Translations under genes and position numbers: made by a program | Origin: JANMMJ01 sp964543235 | GTDB lineage: Bacteria; Pseudomonadota; Alphaproteobacteria; Rhizobiales; Aestuariivirgaceae | Direction: 5' to 3' | DNA length: 64,000 nucleotides | NCBI GenBank assembly: GCA_964543235.1 | Contig: CAZIXE010000018.1 | Location: 5,021 to 69,020, forward strand | Shown here: piece by piece, positions 1-8,321 of the stretch | How the letters are laid out: each line of letters opens with the position of its first letter | Numbering within the stretch: position 1 is the first letter of the stretch | Notes under the pieces: model-generated | Told to the model about the DNA's origin: nothing | The model's input: only the letters and a program-made list of their open reading frames with translations | Databases searched by the model: none

Positions 1-684
1 GATCACCTGCTGCTCATAGCCGCCGGCGCGGCCTTCGGCCTCGACATGGTCTGCTGGCATCTGTCGCTGTTCAACACCAGCGTCGCCGACGCCACGCTGA
101 TCGCCAACACCGCCCCGATCATGGTGGCGATCGCCGCCGCGTTCCTGTTCGGGCAGCGCATGACGCCCCTGTTCATGGCCGGTCTCGCCCTCGCGGTTGC
201 CGGCGTGGCAAGCCTCGCCCTGCAGAAGGCCGGCGGCCCGGAGCCGCCCAACCGCCTGCTCGGTGATGCCTATGCCATTGGCGCCGCCGTGAGCTATGCC
301 GCCTATCTGCTGCTCGTCGCGCATCTGCGCCAGCGCCAGGGTACCCGGCGCATCGTCATGTACTCGACCGCCGTTTCCGCTCTGATGCTGCTGCCGCTGG
401 CGCTGCTGGCAAGTCCCGCCCTGTGGCCGGCCTCGCTCTATGGCTGGTCGATCCTCGCAGGACTGGCCCTTGTCAGCCATGTCGGCGGGCAGCTGACCCT
501 GACCTACGCGCTCGCCCATCTGCCGGCCGCCTTTTCCTCGATGACCCAGCTCATGCAGGCCGCCGTCGCCGCCATTGCCGCATGGGCGATCCTGGCCGAG
601 CCGCTCACCGCCATGAAGCTGGCCAGCGCCACCGCGATTCTGATCGGTATCGTCATCTGCCGCATGTCGGGGACCAGGCTGTGA
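1..684 (+). CDS. EamA/DMT-family transporter, 5' truncated by the window edge
   Basis: Reading frame 1 is open from the first base, so the gene begins upstream of the window; 227 residues are visible. They form a run of hydrophobic helices separated by short loops, and the late segment with a T-x2-Y-A-x-A-H-x3-A pattern followed by a final helix resembles the second half of an EamA (drug/metabolite transporter) protein. Family members are usually about 300 residues with ten helices and export or exchange small metabolites across the inner membrane; the substrate cannot be read from sequence. The stop overlaps the GTG of the next EamA gene, so the two are translationally coupled. Confidence 0.85.
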   Translation, partial: DHLLLIAAGAAFGLDMVCWHLSLFNTSVADATLIANTAPIMVAIAAAFLFGQRMTPLFMAGLALAVAGVASLALQKAGGPEPPNRLLGDAYAIGAAVSYAAYLLLVAHLRQRQGTRRIVMYSTAVSALMLLPLALLASPALWPASLYGWSILAGLALVSHVGGQLTLTYALAHLPAAFSSMTQLMQAAVAAIAAWAILAEPLTAMKLASATAILIGIVICRMSGTRL

Positions 685-1577
685 CGCAGGACCGGCAATG
701 GGCGGTGGCGGCCCTGTTTGTCACCATGGTGTTCTGGGGTTCCGCCGCCGTTTTCCTGCGCACCCTCGCCCTGGCACTGTCGCCGGAGAATTCCCTGGCC
801 CTCCGCTATGCCATCCTGACAGCCATCAATCTCGCGGGCCTCACGCTGTTCGGCACCTGGCGGATCAGACGCGAGGACTGGATGCGCTTTCTCCTCGCCG
901 GCATCACCGGCATGGCGGGTTACAACTGGTTCGTGAACGCGGGCTTCGCCCTGGTGCCTGCCGGACTGGGCACCATCGTCACCATGGTCGAGCCGCTGAT
1001 GATCGCCATTCTCGCCTGGCTGCTGCTGCGCGAGCCACTGTCGCCGCTTGTCTTTCTCGGCCTGGCGCTGGCCGGCCTTGGTGCCGTGGTGCTGTTCTGG
1101 GAAGACCTTGCCGGCACGACGCCTGCCGCGGTCCCGTTGCGCGGCATCGCCTCCCTGCTGCTGTGCTGCTTCTGCTGGGCACTCTACACCATTCTCGTCA
1201 AGCCGCTGCTTGGCCGCTACGACAGTTTCACGGTCACGGCCGTCACCATGCTGATCGCCGCGCCGCTGCTCATCGGCGCCGCCAGCGAGCCCCTTTCCGC
1301 ACTTGCCGTCCGCCTCGACGCCCGGCAATGGGCCGAGCTCTTCTATCTGATCATTCCCAACGGCGTGCTTGGCACCCTGCTGTGGAACTACGGCAGCAAG
1401 CGCCTGTCGGGTGCTGCCACCGGAAGCTTCCTCTACCTGATCCCGGTCGTCGCGGTGGCTGCCGGAGCCCTGATCCTCGGCGAGGCCGTGACCGTCTATA
1501 TCCTCACCGGTGGCGCGCTCATGCTGGCGGGCGTCGCGGTCGCCCAATTCGGCCCCGCGCTGTTCATGCGACGCTGA
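681..1577 (+). CDS. EamA/DMT-family transporter
   Basis: A 298-residue protein with about ten predicted membrane helices arranged as two EamA repeats, the usual full length for the drug/metabolite transporter superfamily. The GTG start at 681 shares bases with the stop of the upstream gene (GTGA overlap), which fixes the start better than any internal ATG. The conserved F-W-G-S near residue 19 and the Y-x-A-x2-E/L-G-E-type end of repeat two are typical. Probably an inner-membrane exporter of an unknown metabolite, made in one operon with the neighbouring EamA genes. Confidence 0.87.
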   Translation: MTQDRQWAVAALFVTMVFWGSAAVFLRTLALALSPENSLALRYAILTAINLAGLTLFGTWRIRREDWMRFLLAGITGMAGYNWFVNAGFALVPAGLGTIVTMVEPLMIAILAWLLLREPLSPLVFLGLALAGLGAVVLFWEDLAGTTPAAVPLRGIASLLLCCFCWALYTILVKPLLGRYDSFTVTAVTMLIAAPLLIGAASEPLSALAVRLDARQWAELFYLIIPNGVLGTLLWNYGSKRLSGAATGSFLYLIPVVAVAAGALILGEAVTVYILTGGALMLAGVAVAQFGPALFMRR

Positions 1578-1580
1578 ACC

Positions 1581-3452
1581 ATGAGCAATCCCAAGGCGCT
1601 GCCCGCCCTGCTTTTCACCGTCTTCATCTGGGGCATCGGACCCGTCTTCCTGCGCTCGCTGTCGGTGGCGCTGGGACCCGCCGACCATCTGGTGATCCGC
1701 TATGTCATCGTCACTGTGCTTTATCTGGCGGGACTTGCCGCAACCGGCGGCTGGAGGATCGAGCGCGCCGACTGGCCGCGCCTGGCCGCCGTGTCGCTGA
1801 TCGGCCTCATCGGTTACAATCTCGGATCCGCCTTCGGATTCGAACTGGTGACGGCCGGGGTTGGCAGCCTGGTCATCGGCACCCAGCCGCTAATGATTGC
1901 TGCCCTCGCCGCGCTGCTGGCCCACGAGCGCCTGAGCGCCGCCGCCGTCTCCGGCTTGCTGATCGGCCTTCTCGGCATCCTCGCGCTGTTCTGGACCGAT
2001 CTCACCGGCGCCGCGGCCAGCGGCGTCCCGGTGCTGGGTGTGCTCTACATATTCTTGAGCGGTCTTGCCTGGGCCTTCTATGTGGTTGCCGCCAAACCGC
2101 TCATCCGCAAATACGGCGCCTATCCGATCACCGCCATTTCGATCTCGCTGGCGACCGTGCCCATGGTGGCGCTGCTCGTGTCATCGACGACCCTGCCGAC
2201 ACTCCTCGCCATGACCGCGAGGAACTGGGCCGACATGTTCTTCATGGCGGTCATCTCGACGCTCATTGCCACGGTCACCTGGAACTTTGGGGCATCAAGG
2301 CTCAGCGCGGCAACAACCGGGGCGACGCTCTATTTCGTGCCGGTCATCGGCGTGGTGGCCGGCGCACTGATGCTGGACGAGACCATCGGCCTCAATACGC
2401 TGCTGGGCGGCGGCCTCATCCTGCTGGGCGTGGCGATCGCCCAGTTTGCCCCGTATCTGCGGCGCGATGGCCTGCCGCAGGCGCCGGCCGCTCCACGCCC
2501 GGCGACCCCGCAAACGCAGCCGCGCACCAGCCTAACGGGACTGGCCGCCGTGCTCTTCGCCGTCACCATGTGGGGCCTGATCCCCGTGGCGATGCGCTTC
2601 CTGGTCCTCGACATCGGGCCCGAGACAGTGATGATACTGCGGTGGCTGCCGACCGGCCTGATCGCACTGAGCGCCGCCGTCGTCATCGGCGTCAGGCGGA
2701 TTGCCTGGCCCGACTGGCTGAGGATCGCCATTGCCGCCTTGCTCGGCAATGCCGGCTACCAGGTGCTCGCGGCCTACGGCCTGAAGACCGTGCCGGCCAT
2801 CTGGACCGGCATGCTGTTCGGTCTCGAGCCCGTGTTCATCGCGCTGTTTGCCGTGGTGCTGGCGGGTGACCGGCTGACCCCCTGGCTGATCGCCGGGATC
2901 GCCGTGGCGATGGCCGGGACCGCCGTGCTGATGCTGGGCAGCCTGGCGGTCCCTCAAGGAGAAGTCGGACTGTTCGGGCTCATCCTGGTCACGCTGTCCA
3001 CCATGGGCTGGGGCATCTATACCGTCGTCATCAGGCCGGTTGCCCTGAAATATGGAGGCTTTCCCGTGGCCTGTCTCGCCATGGGCGTCACGGCCTTTCC
3101 CATGCTGGCCTTTGCCTCGCCGGACCTTCCTGAGACCGTGGCCCGCATGACCGCCACGCAGTGGCTGGCCGTCGCCTTTTCCGTGATTTTCGGCACCTTC
3201 CTCGCCATCTCGGCCTGGAACTATGCGCTGGGCCACATGCAGAGCGCACTGGCCGGCATGTTCCTCTATGTCCAGCCTCTCGTCGCCGCGGTGGGTGGCA
3301 TGCTGCTGCTCGGCGAGCGCCTGAGCTGGCCGCTGTTGGCAGGCGGCATCCTCATCATCGCCGGCGTGACCCTGTCACAATACGGCCCCTGGCTCCGCAT
3401 GGCCACCATGCACCGCCGCCCTATTGCGCTCGCCGCCTCCACGCTAGACTGA
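1581..3452 (+). CDS. Double-length EamA/DMT transporter (two transporters fused)
   Basis: At 623 residues this is twice the family size. Residues 1-295 form one complete two-repeat EamA transporter with about ten helices. Residues 296-320 are a Pro/Ala/Arg-rich linker rich in PAAPRP-like text. Residues 320-615 form a second complete EamA unit that opens with its own T-M-W-G helix. Both halves keep the typical L-G-E-x-L loop before the last two helices (MLDETI in the first, LLGERL in the second). The ATG lies 3 bases after the previous stop. A head-to-tail fusion of two neighbouring genes explains it; whether the halves act as one 20-helix dimer is inference. Confidence 0.85.
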   Translation: MSNPKALPALLFTVFIWGIGPVFLRSLSVALGPADHLVIRYVIVTVLYLAGLAATGGWRIERADWPRLAAVSLIGLIGYNLGSAFGFELVTAGVGSLVIGTQPLMIAALAALLAHERLSAAAVSGLLIGLLGILALFWTDLTGAAASGVPVLGVLYIFLSGLAWAFYVVAAKPLIRKYGAYPITAISISLATVPMVALLVSSTTLPTLLAMTARNWADMFFMAVISTLIATVTWNFGASRLSAATTGATLYFVPVIGVVAGALMLDETIGLNTLLGGGLILLGVAIAQFAPYLRRDGLPQAPAAPRPATPQTQPRTSLTGLAAVLFAVTMWGLIPVAMRFLVLDIGPETVMILRWLPTGLIALSAAVVIGVRRIAWPDWLRIAIAALLGNAGYQVLAAYGLKTVPAIWTGMLFGLEPVFIALFAVVLAGDRLTPWLIAGIAVAMAGTAVLMLGSLAVPQGEVGLFGLILVTLSTMGWGIYTVVIRPVALKYGGFPVACLAMGVTAFPMLAFASPDLPETVARMTATQWLAVAFSVIFGTFLAISAWNYALGHMQSALAGMFLYVQPLVAAVGGMLLLGERLSWPLLAGGILIIAGVTLSQYGPWLRMATMHRRPIALAASTLD

Positions 3453-3456
3453 CTAC

Positions 3457-4695
3457 ATGACTGCACACATTGCATCACCCCGACCCTGGTACTTCGATCC
3501 GGTCACCATCATCATCGCCGGCTGCCTCGTTGCCATGGTGAACTTCGGCGTCCGCTCAAGCTTCGGCCTGTTCACAGCACCGATATCCGAGGCCCACGCC
3601 TGGCCGCGCGAATATTTCAGCTTTGCCATGGCGCTCCAGAACCTGCTCTGGGGCCTCGCAACACCGGTCGCCGGCGCCTTCGCCGACCGCTACGGCGCCG
3701 CCCGCGTGCTGATGGCCGGCGCCCTCCTCTATGCCGTCGGCACCGTCGTCATGGCCATTGCCGGGGCTCCGCTGCTGTTCCACTTCGGTGGCGGCGTGCT
3801 GGTGGGTCTGGGCGTTGCGTTTTCTTCCTTCAGCATCGTCATGGCCGCGCTCGGCCGCCTGGTGCCGCCGGAGCGGCGGTCCTGGGCTTTCGGCATTGCG
3901 ACCGCGGCCGGCTCCATGGGCCAGTTCGTTTTCGCTCCCCTGGGTGCCGCCCTGATCTCCGCCTATGGCTGGTTTCCGGCGCTGCTGATCCTGGCCGCCT
4001 CGACGCTGTCGATCATCGTCTTTGCCTTGCCGCTCATGGTGCAGAACACCCGCGGTACCGCAGCCCCCTCGGGCGAACCCGACATCACGATGCGGGCGGC
4101 GATCACCGAGGCCTTCCGCCACAGATCCTATGTGCTTCTGGTGTCCGGCTTCTTTGTGTGCGGCTTTCAGCTTGCCTTCATCATCGTCCACCTGCCGCCC
4201 TATCTCGCCGAACACGGCATCAGCAAGGAGTTCGCCGGCTTCGCGCTCGGCGCCATCGGCCTGTTCAATGTCGCAGGCTCCTATGTGGCTGGCGTGATCG
4301 GCGGCAAGACCCAGAAGCGCATCCCCCTGAGCCTGATCTACCTGCTTCGCTCCCTGGCGATCGCCGCCTTCATCATGATGCCGATCACCAACCTGTCGAC
4401 CCTTGCCTTCACCGCCTCCATGGGCCTGCTGTGGCTGTCCACCGTGCCGCTTACCATGGGACTTGTCATCGTCATGTTCGGCACCCGCTACATGGCAACG
4501 CTCTATGGCTTCGTCTTCGTCAGCCACCAGGTCGGCTCGTTCCTTGGCGTCTGGCTGGGCGGCCGGCTCTATGATGAGTTCGGCTCCTACGATGCGGTGT
4601 GGTGGATGGCCGTGGCACTCGGCCTGTTTGCAGCCCTCGTGCATCTGCCGATCCGCGAAACGCCCGCCCCGCGCTTTGCCGCTGCGGCGGCGTAA
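3457..4695 (+). CDS. MFS transporter
   Basis: A 412-residue protein with about twelve hydrophobic helices and a central cytoplasmic loop around residues 195-225, the layout of the major facilitator superfamily. The loop between helices 2 and 3 carries the family signature G-A-x-A-D-R-Y-G-A-A-R (about residues 70-80). It resembles the oxalate/formate and monocarboxylate-type MFS branch, but the substrate is not determinable. It starts 4 bases after the preceding EamA gene and is followed 3 bases later by a small membrane protein gene, so it belongs to the same transporter operon. Confidence 0.88.
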   Translation: MTAHIASPRPWYFDPVTIIIAGCLVAMVNFGVRSSFGLFTAPISEAHAWPREYFSFAMALQNLLWGLATPVAGAFADRYGAARVLMAGALLYAVGTVVMAIAGAPLLFHFGGGVLVGLGVAFSSFSIVMAALGRLVPPERRSWAFGIATAAGSMGQFVFAPLGAALISAYGWFPALLILAASTLSIIVFALPLMVQNTRGTAAPSGEPDITMRAAITEAFRHRSYVLLVSGFFVCGFQLAFIIVHLPPYLAEHGISKEFAGFALGAIGLFNVAGSYVAGVIGGKTQKRIPLSLIYLLRSLAIAAFIMMPITNLSTLAFTASMGLLWLSTVPLTMGLVIVMFGTRYMATLYGFVFVSHQVGSFLGVWLGGRLYDEFGSYDAVWWMAVALGLFAALVHLPIRETPAPRFAAAAA

Positions 4696-4698
4696 GCC

Positions 4699-5070
4699 AT
4701 GCGCTGGCCCGGCCATCGCCTGGCGCTGGCTTTCTTCACCGCCGTGCTGGCCGCCTGGCTGGCCGTGATGGCGGTGTTGGTCCGCGCTTCCGCCTTGCCG
4801 CCAGAAGCATCGGGACCGATGCTCGTCGTCTTCGCGCCCGGTGAGCCGGATACCGTGGTGTTCGACAGGATCGTGAAGGCCGGCGCCAGGCCGGTACGAG
4901 CGACCGCCTTTGGTTTCATCTGGGTCGTGGCCGGCGACACTCCGGGGACAGCCGGACGCCTCGTCGCTGCGGGCGCCCTTGGCGCCTATCAGGAACTGCC
5001 GATCAGCGCCTCCATCGCCGGCTGCTTCGCCCTGGCCGATGCAACCGTGGTGAGCGCCCTATCCCCCTGA
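4699..5070 (+). CDS. Small membrane-anchored protein of unknown function
   Basis: A 123-residue protein with one N-terminal membrane helix (about residues 8-30) and a soluble tail of about 90 residues that would lie in the periplasm. It starts 3 bases after the MFS stop and so is probably co-transcribed. I do not recognise a domain. The tail holds a single Cys and ends in a short hydrophobic stretch. The in-frame start, operon spacing and signal-anchor make it likely to be real, perhaps an accessory to the transporter, which is only a guess. Confidence 0.65.
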   Translation: MRWPGHRLALAFFTAVLAAWLAVMAVLVRASALPPEASGPMLVVFAPGEPDTVVFDRIVKAGARPVRATAFGFIWVVAGDTPGTAGRLVAAGALGAYQELPISASIAGCFALADATVVSALSP

Positions 5071-5275
5071 CGCCTGTGCCGGGCGTGGAAGCTGCTGCCG
5101 GCGATCCGCGACACGGCGCTGCCCTGTACCGCAGGGTTGGCAGCACTCGCCTTAACAGGCTGCCAACACTTTGAAATCAAACGTTAATCCCACGTTCAGG
5201 TACTTGACGGTATGCTTGGCAGCATGGAAGTTTTTTAGCTTGGAGTGTGTGCCGGACCAGTTGAAGGAGAGCGGA

Positions 5276-5545
5276 ATGACCGACAGAGGCTTTGAAAGTC
5301 AGTTGCGTGGCTGGAGTCTGACGACGGCAGAAATCATGTACTGCATGCCTGATTATCGCGACATCCTGCAAACCTATATCTGGCAGGACTACGATCTCGC
5401 TCCGCGCTTTCCCCGTCTGATCAGGTTTCTCGACTTCTGGACCCGCAACCTCGAAGGGCCCCTTGCCGAAGTACGGATCGCCCATGCGGGGATCATCGGC
5501 CCCTCCCGCATGTGCTTCGTCGATCACGAGTGGCGCCTGCACTGA
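5276..5545 (+). CDS. usg: Usg family protein
   Basis: An 89-residue protein that matches the Usg family of alphaproteobacteria (Pfam Usg). The family hallmarks are visible: T-T-A-E-I-x-Y-x-M-P-D-Y near residues 16-28, L-Q-T-Y-I-W-Q-D-Y-D-L-A-P-x-F-P-R-L near 32-50, and F-L-D-F-W then E-G-P-L after that. The ATG at 5276 follows a strong AAGGAGAG ribosome-binding site, so the longer upstream frame is not used. The function is unknown; the name comes from an upstream gene near trp/fol loci in other bacteria. It converges with the membrane-protein gene on the other strand, with one base between. Confidence 0.9.
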   Translation: MTDRGFESQLRGWSLTTAEIMYCMPDYRDILQTYIWQDYDLAPRFPRLIRFLDFWTRNLEGPLAEVRIAHAGIIGPSRMCFVDHEWRLH

Positions 5546-5546
5546 G

Positions 5547-5867
5547 CTAAAGCGGCCGGTCCTCTTCGATCTCGGCACTGTGGCCCGCCTTCCAGCGCGC
5601 GAGCCGGCTGTTGTATGATCGGCCACTGCTGAAATCGCTGCCAAGCAACACCGCGGCTGTTACCGCAACCGGCCCGCCCGTTCCGGCAAACGACATTGCC
5701 AGCACATAGAGCGCAAGCCAGGGCGATGACGAGCGCAGCACCAGCGCCCCCAGCCCGCCAATATCGAAATAGAGGACCAGGGCGAGCACCAGGAGCCCGC
5801 CGGCCATCCCGATCCCCGTCCATTTGAGCAGGAAACGGATGAGAGGGGGAGCGCTGCGAAGTTTCAT
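5547..5867 (-). CDS. Small membrane protein of unknown function
   Basis: About 106 residues with two or three hydrophobic segments (about residues 15-35, 38-55 and 58-75) and a charged C-terminal tail. The ATG at 5867 begins with M-K-L-R; a second ATG seven codons upstream at 5888 is possible. No domain is recognised. Single gene, convergent with usg. Its codon pattern looks coding, and the membrane topology makes a random frame unlikely. Confidence 0.6.
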   Translation of the reverse strand: MKLRSAPPLIRFLLKWTGIGMAGGLLVLALVLYFDIGGLGALVLRSSSPWLALYVLAMSFAGTGGPVAVTAAVLLGSDFSSGRSYNSRLARWKAGHSAEIEEDRPL

Positions 5868-6143
5868 GAGCCATACCTGCGTCGGCATCGCCCCATCTGC
5901 AATGGGACCAAGCGTCCCAACTGTCGCCGGCCCGGCCCGCAGCCGCCCGCACGATTGCCGGCGGAGGCCCGCACGGCGGCAGTTAACACAATCTTTTCAA
6001 GATGTTATGGAAGGTTCCGGATTCAGGATCTGAAGCCCGGACAGGAGGCTTTCCCGGTGCCGTTAACGCTGAATCAACCCGGCGCTCGCCCATCGGCGGA
6101 TTGCCGCTAGTTTGCCCCGGCGGCGCTCCACAAGGTTGTATCC

Positions 6144-6572
6144 ATGACCCTGTCCAGTCCCGCCCGATTGCTCCTGCCTGCCGCTGCCGCGCTGGCGCTG
6201 CTGGGGGCCGTATCCGGCGACACCGCCGCAAAGCCGCGCCCTCTCGAACCGGCCGTCGAAAGGGGGCTGCAGGAGCAGATTTCCCGCATCCGGCGCAGCC
6301 GGCCCATGTTGAACGCCCTCGGCCTGCATTTCCTAGGCGCGAGCTTCTCGCCGCGGACCCAGATTGCCCAATTCACCTTCAAACTGCGACAGGGCATTGC
6401 CGCTGCCGAGGCTCGCCAGCGCCTGACCCGCGCCGCCAGGCTGCAGAAGGGATCGGTGTGCCGCAGTGCCCGGTCGCTGTTCCGGCATGGCGTTTCGATG
6501 AACGTCACCGTGCTCGACAGCCGGGGCCGCAACTTCAGTTCTTACACCTTCAGCCGCCGCACCTGCAGATGA
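6144..6572 (+). CDS. Secreted small protein of unknown function
   Basis: A 142-residue protein with a signal peptide: hydrophobic core LLLPAAAALALLG and a likely cleavage near residue 28 after T-A-A. The mature part is basic, about 115 residues, with two Cys (in the KGSVC-R and R-R-T-C-R segments) that could form a disulfide in the periplasm. The ATG is preceded by a purine-poor leader, so the start is a little uncertain. It converges with the alpha/beta hydrolase gene 3 bases away. Function unknown. Confidence 0.6.
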   Translation: MTLSSPARLLLPAAAALALLGAVSGDTAAKPRPLEPAVERGLQEQISRIRRSRPMLNALGLHFLGASFSPRTQIAQFTFKLRQGIAAAEARQRLTRAARLQKGSVCRSARSLFRHGVSMNVTVLDSRGRNFSSYTFSRRTCR

Positions 6573-6575
6573 TCC

Positions 6576-7430
6576 TCACCTGGCATCGATGAAATCGATC
6601 ACTGCCTGCGTGTAGCCGTCCGGATCCTGCAGCATCGCGGCATGGCCCACATCCTTGAGGATGACGAGTTTCGCACCGGGGATGCTGGCGGCGATATAGT
6701 CGGTATGGGCCCGGGTGATGGCCTCGTCATGATCGCCGAGCACCACGGCCGTCGGCACCCTGATGGCAGCGAGCTGTTCCTTCGTCCAGGCCGGCTGGCT
6801 TTCCCACATGTGGCTGATCTGTGTCACGAACGCTTCATACTGGTCCGGCGTCTTCGACATCCGGGCATAATCCTTGCCCAGCCGCTCGATATAGGCATTG
6901 AAGGTGGGATTGGTCATGACACTGGGATCGACGCCGTCGACTGTCACGTTGGCGGCATGCGCAAACAGCTTCGTCAGCCGCTCGGGGTGGGACATGGCGA
7001 TGTCGATGCCGATGATGCCGCCGTCGCTCCAGCCGACCAGCGCCACCTTGTCGATCTTGAGGTAATCGAGCAGCGCCAGATAGTCGGAGGCCATGAGATC
7101 ATAGCCGTAAGGCTGGTCGTTGCGGGTGGAACGGCCATGGCCGCGGCTGTCGGCCACGATCACCTTGTGGGATTTGGACAGTGCGATCACCTGGCTTGCC
7201 CACAGATCGGCGTGGCCGAGCCCGCCGTGGATCAGCAGTACCGGTTCACCGCTGCCATAGACCGCATAATACATTTCGATGCCGTTGACCGGGGCATAGC
7301 CGCTCTGCCCGGCCGGCGGCATGGGCGGCGGCTCGCCAATGATGGTCCAACGGTCTGCTGCCTGGGCCACTCCGCCCGCCACCAACAGCGTGACAAACAA
7401 TGCGAGGATGCTGAATAGGCGTCTGAACAT
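6576..7430 (-). CDS. Alpha/beta hydrolase, exported
   Basis: A 284-residue alpha/beta-hydrolase-fold protein with a Sec-type signal peptide (about residues 1-24, ending A-Q-A-A). Visible family marks are the oxyanion-hole H-G-G-L-G-H, the nucleophile elbow G-W-S-D-G-G, a late acidic region around G-D-H-D-E, and the catalytic His in V-G-H-A-A-M. The enzyme therefore probably hydrolyses an ester, lactone or similar bond in the periplasm; the substrate is unknown. The ATG at 7430 before F-R-R-L is preferred because the signal peptide begins there; an ATG five codons upstream is possible. Monocistronic. Confidence 0.85.
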   Translation of the reverse strand: MFRRLFSILALFVTLLVAGGVAQAADRWTIIGEPPPMPPAGQSGYAPVNGIEMYYAVYGSGEPVLLIHGGLGHADLWASQVIALSKSHKVIVADSRGHGRSTRNDQPYGYDLMASDYLALLDYLKIDKVALVGWSDGGIIGIDIAMSHPERLTKLFAHAANVTVDGVDPSVMTNPTFNAYIERLGKDYARMSKTPDQYEAFVTQISHMWESQPAWTKEQLAAIRVPTAVVLGDHDEAITRAHTDYIAASIPGAKLVILKDVGHAAMLQDPDGYTQAVIDFIDAR

Positions 7431-7482
7431 CGCTCTTCCCTCCATGGCCAGTGATGCTCTTATCCTGCGCCTCCTGCCGGGA

Positions 7483-7515
7483 AAACGAAAGCGGCAGGAA
7501 TCACGTCCCTGCCGC
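7483..7515 (-). terminator. Rho-independent terminator of rpsD
   Basis: A perfect 8-bp inverted repeat (GCGGCAGG at 7491-7498 with CCTGCCGC at 7508-7515, 9-base loop) lies about 30 bases past the rpsD stop. On the minus strand the stem is followed by TTTCGTTTTC, the expected U-rich tail. Confidence 0.8.
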
Positions 7516-7544
7516 CTGCAAACTCCTGAAACTGTTCGGATCGT

Positions 7545-8162
7545 TCAGCGCGAGTAGTATTCGACGACGAAATGCGGTTCCATCTGTACCGGGTAGGGCA
7601 CATCGCCCAGCGCCGGGATGCGGGTCAGCTTGGCGGTCATCGCCTTGTGATCGGTTTCGACATAGTCCGGCACATCGCGCTCGGCCAGCTGCATCGCCTC
7701 GAGCACGACCACCAGTTCCTTCGACTTGTCGCGGACCTGCACCACGTCGCCAACCTTGAGCCGGATCGACGGGATGGTGACCCGCCTTCCGTTCACCGTG
7801 ACGTGGCCGTGGCTGACGAACTGGCGCGCGGCAAACATGGTCGGCACGAACTTGGCGCGATAGACCACCGTGTCGAGCCGGCTTTCGAGGAGCCCGATCA
7901 GCTGCTCCGACGTGTCGCCGGTCATGCGCGAGGCCTCGGCATAGAGATTGCGGAACTGGCGTTCCGACATGTTTGCGTAATAGCCCCTGAGCTTCTGCTT
8001 GGCCCTGAGCTGCACGCCGAAATCGGAGAGCTTGCCCTTGCGCCGCTGGCCATGCTGGCCGGGGCCGTATTCCCGCTTGTTGACCGGGCTCTTGGGGCGG
8101 CCCCAGATATTCTGGCCGAGCCGGCGGTCGAGCTTGTATTTCGCGTTTGCGCGCTTCGTCAT
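7545..8162 (-). CDS. rpsD: 30S ribosomal protein S4
   Basis: A 205-residue protein that fits bacterial S4 in full: the N-terminal basic part with Y-G-P-G-Q-H-G-Q near residues 48-55, then the S4 RNA-binding domain around residues 94-155 with R-L-D and G-H-V-T-V-N-G. S4 binds the 5' domain of 16S rRNA early in small-subunit assembly. It is the zinc-free form, without a cysteine cluster. The ATG at 8162 begins M-T-K-R; the longer frame upstream lacks S4 similarity. It is a separate transcription unit, as usual in alphaproteobacteria, between the murI terminator and its own terminator. Confidence 0.97.
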   Translation of the reverse strand: MTKRANAKYKLDRRLGQNIWGRPKSPVNKREYGPGQHGQRRKGKLSDFGVQLRAKQKLRGYYANMSERQFRNLYAEASRMTGDTSEQLIGLLESRLDTVVYRAKFVPTMFAARQFVSHGHVTVNGRRVTIPSIRLKVGDVVQVRDKSKELVVVLEAMQLAERDVPDYVETDHKAMTAKLTRIPALGDVPYPVQMEPHFVVEYYSR

Positions 8163-8259
8163 GTAGAGACTCCAATGGTTAACGTTGGAGCTCGCCCTCC
8201 TCTGCCGCAGTTGCGACTGACAGGCCCCTTCGCCGAGCGGGACGAACGGGCCACGGGCA

Positions 8260-8288
8260 AGCAAAGACGGAGGCAACAGGCCTCCGTC
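8260..8288 (-). terminator. Rho-independent terminator of the trmJ-murI operon
   Basis: A perfect 9-bp stem (GACGGAGGC at 8266-8274, GCCTCCGTC at 8280-8288) with a 5-base loop. On the minus strand it is followed by TTTGCTTGC. It lies 34 bases past the murI stop and upstream of rpsD. Confidence 0.7.
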
Positions 8289-8321
8289 GCGGCAGGCTGA
8301 TACAGGAACCGCCGTCGCCTG

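Noticed and set aside
504..1688. A long open frame on the minus strand opposite two EamA genes
   Set aside because: It is Gly/Gln/Arg-rich with no known fold and mirrors the codon bias of the genes on the plus strand; such shadows are common at this GC content.
698..2869. A 723-codon plus-strand frame across EamA genes
   Set aside because: It is in the +1 shadow of the EamA frames, very Arg/His/Pro-rich and without domains, while the EamA frames have clear helices and motifs.
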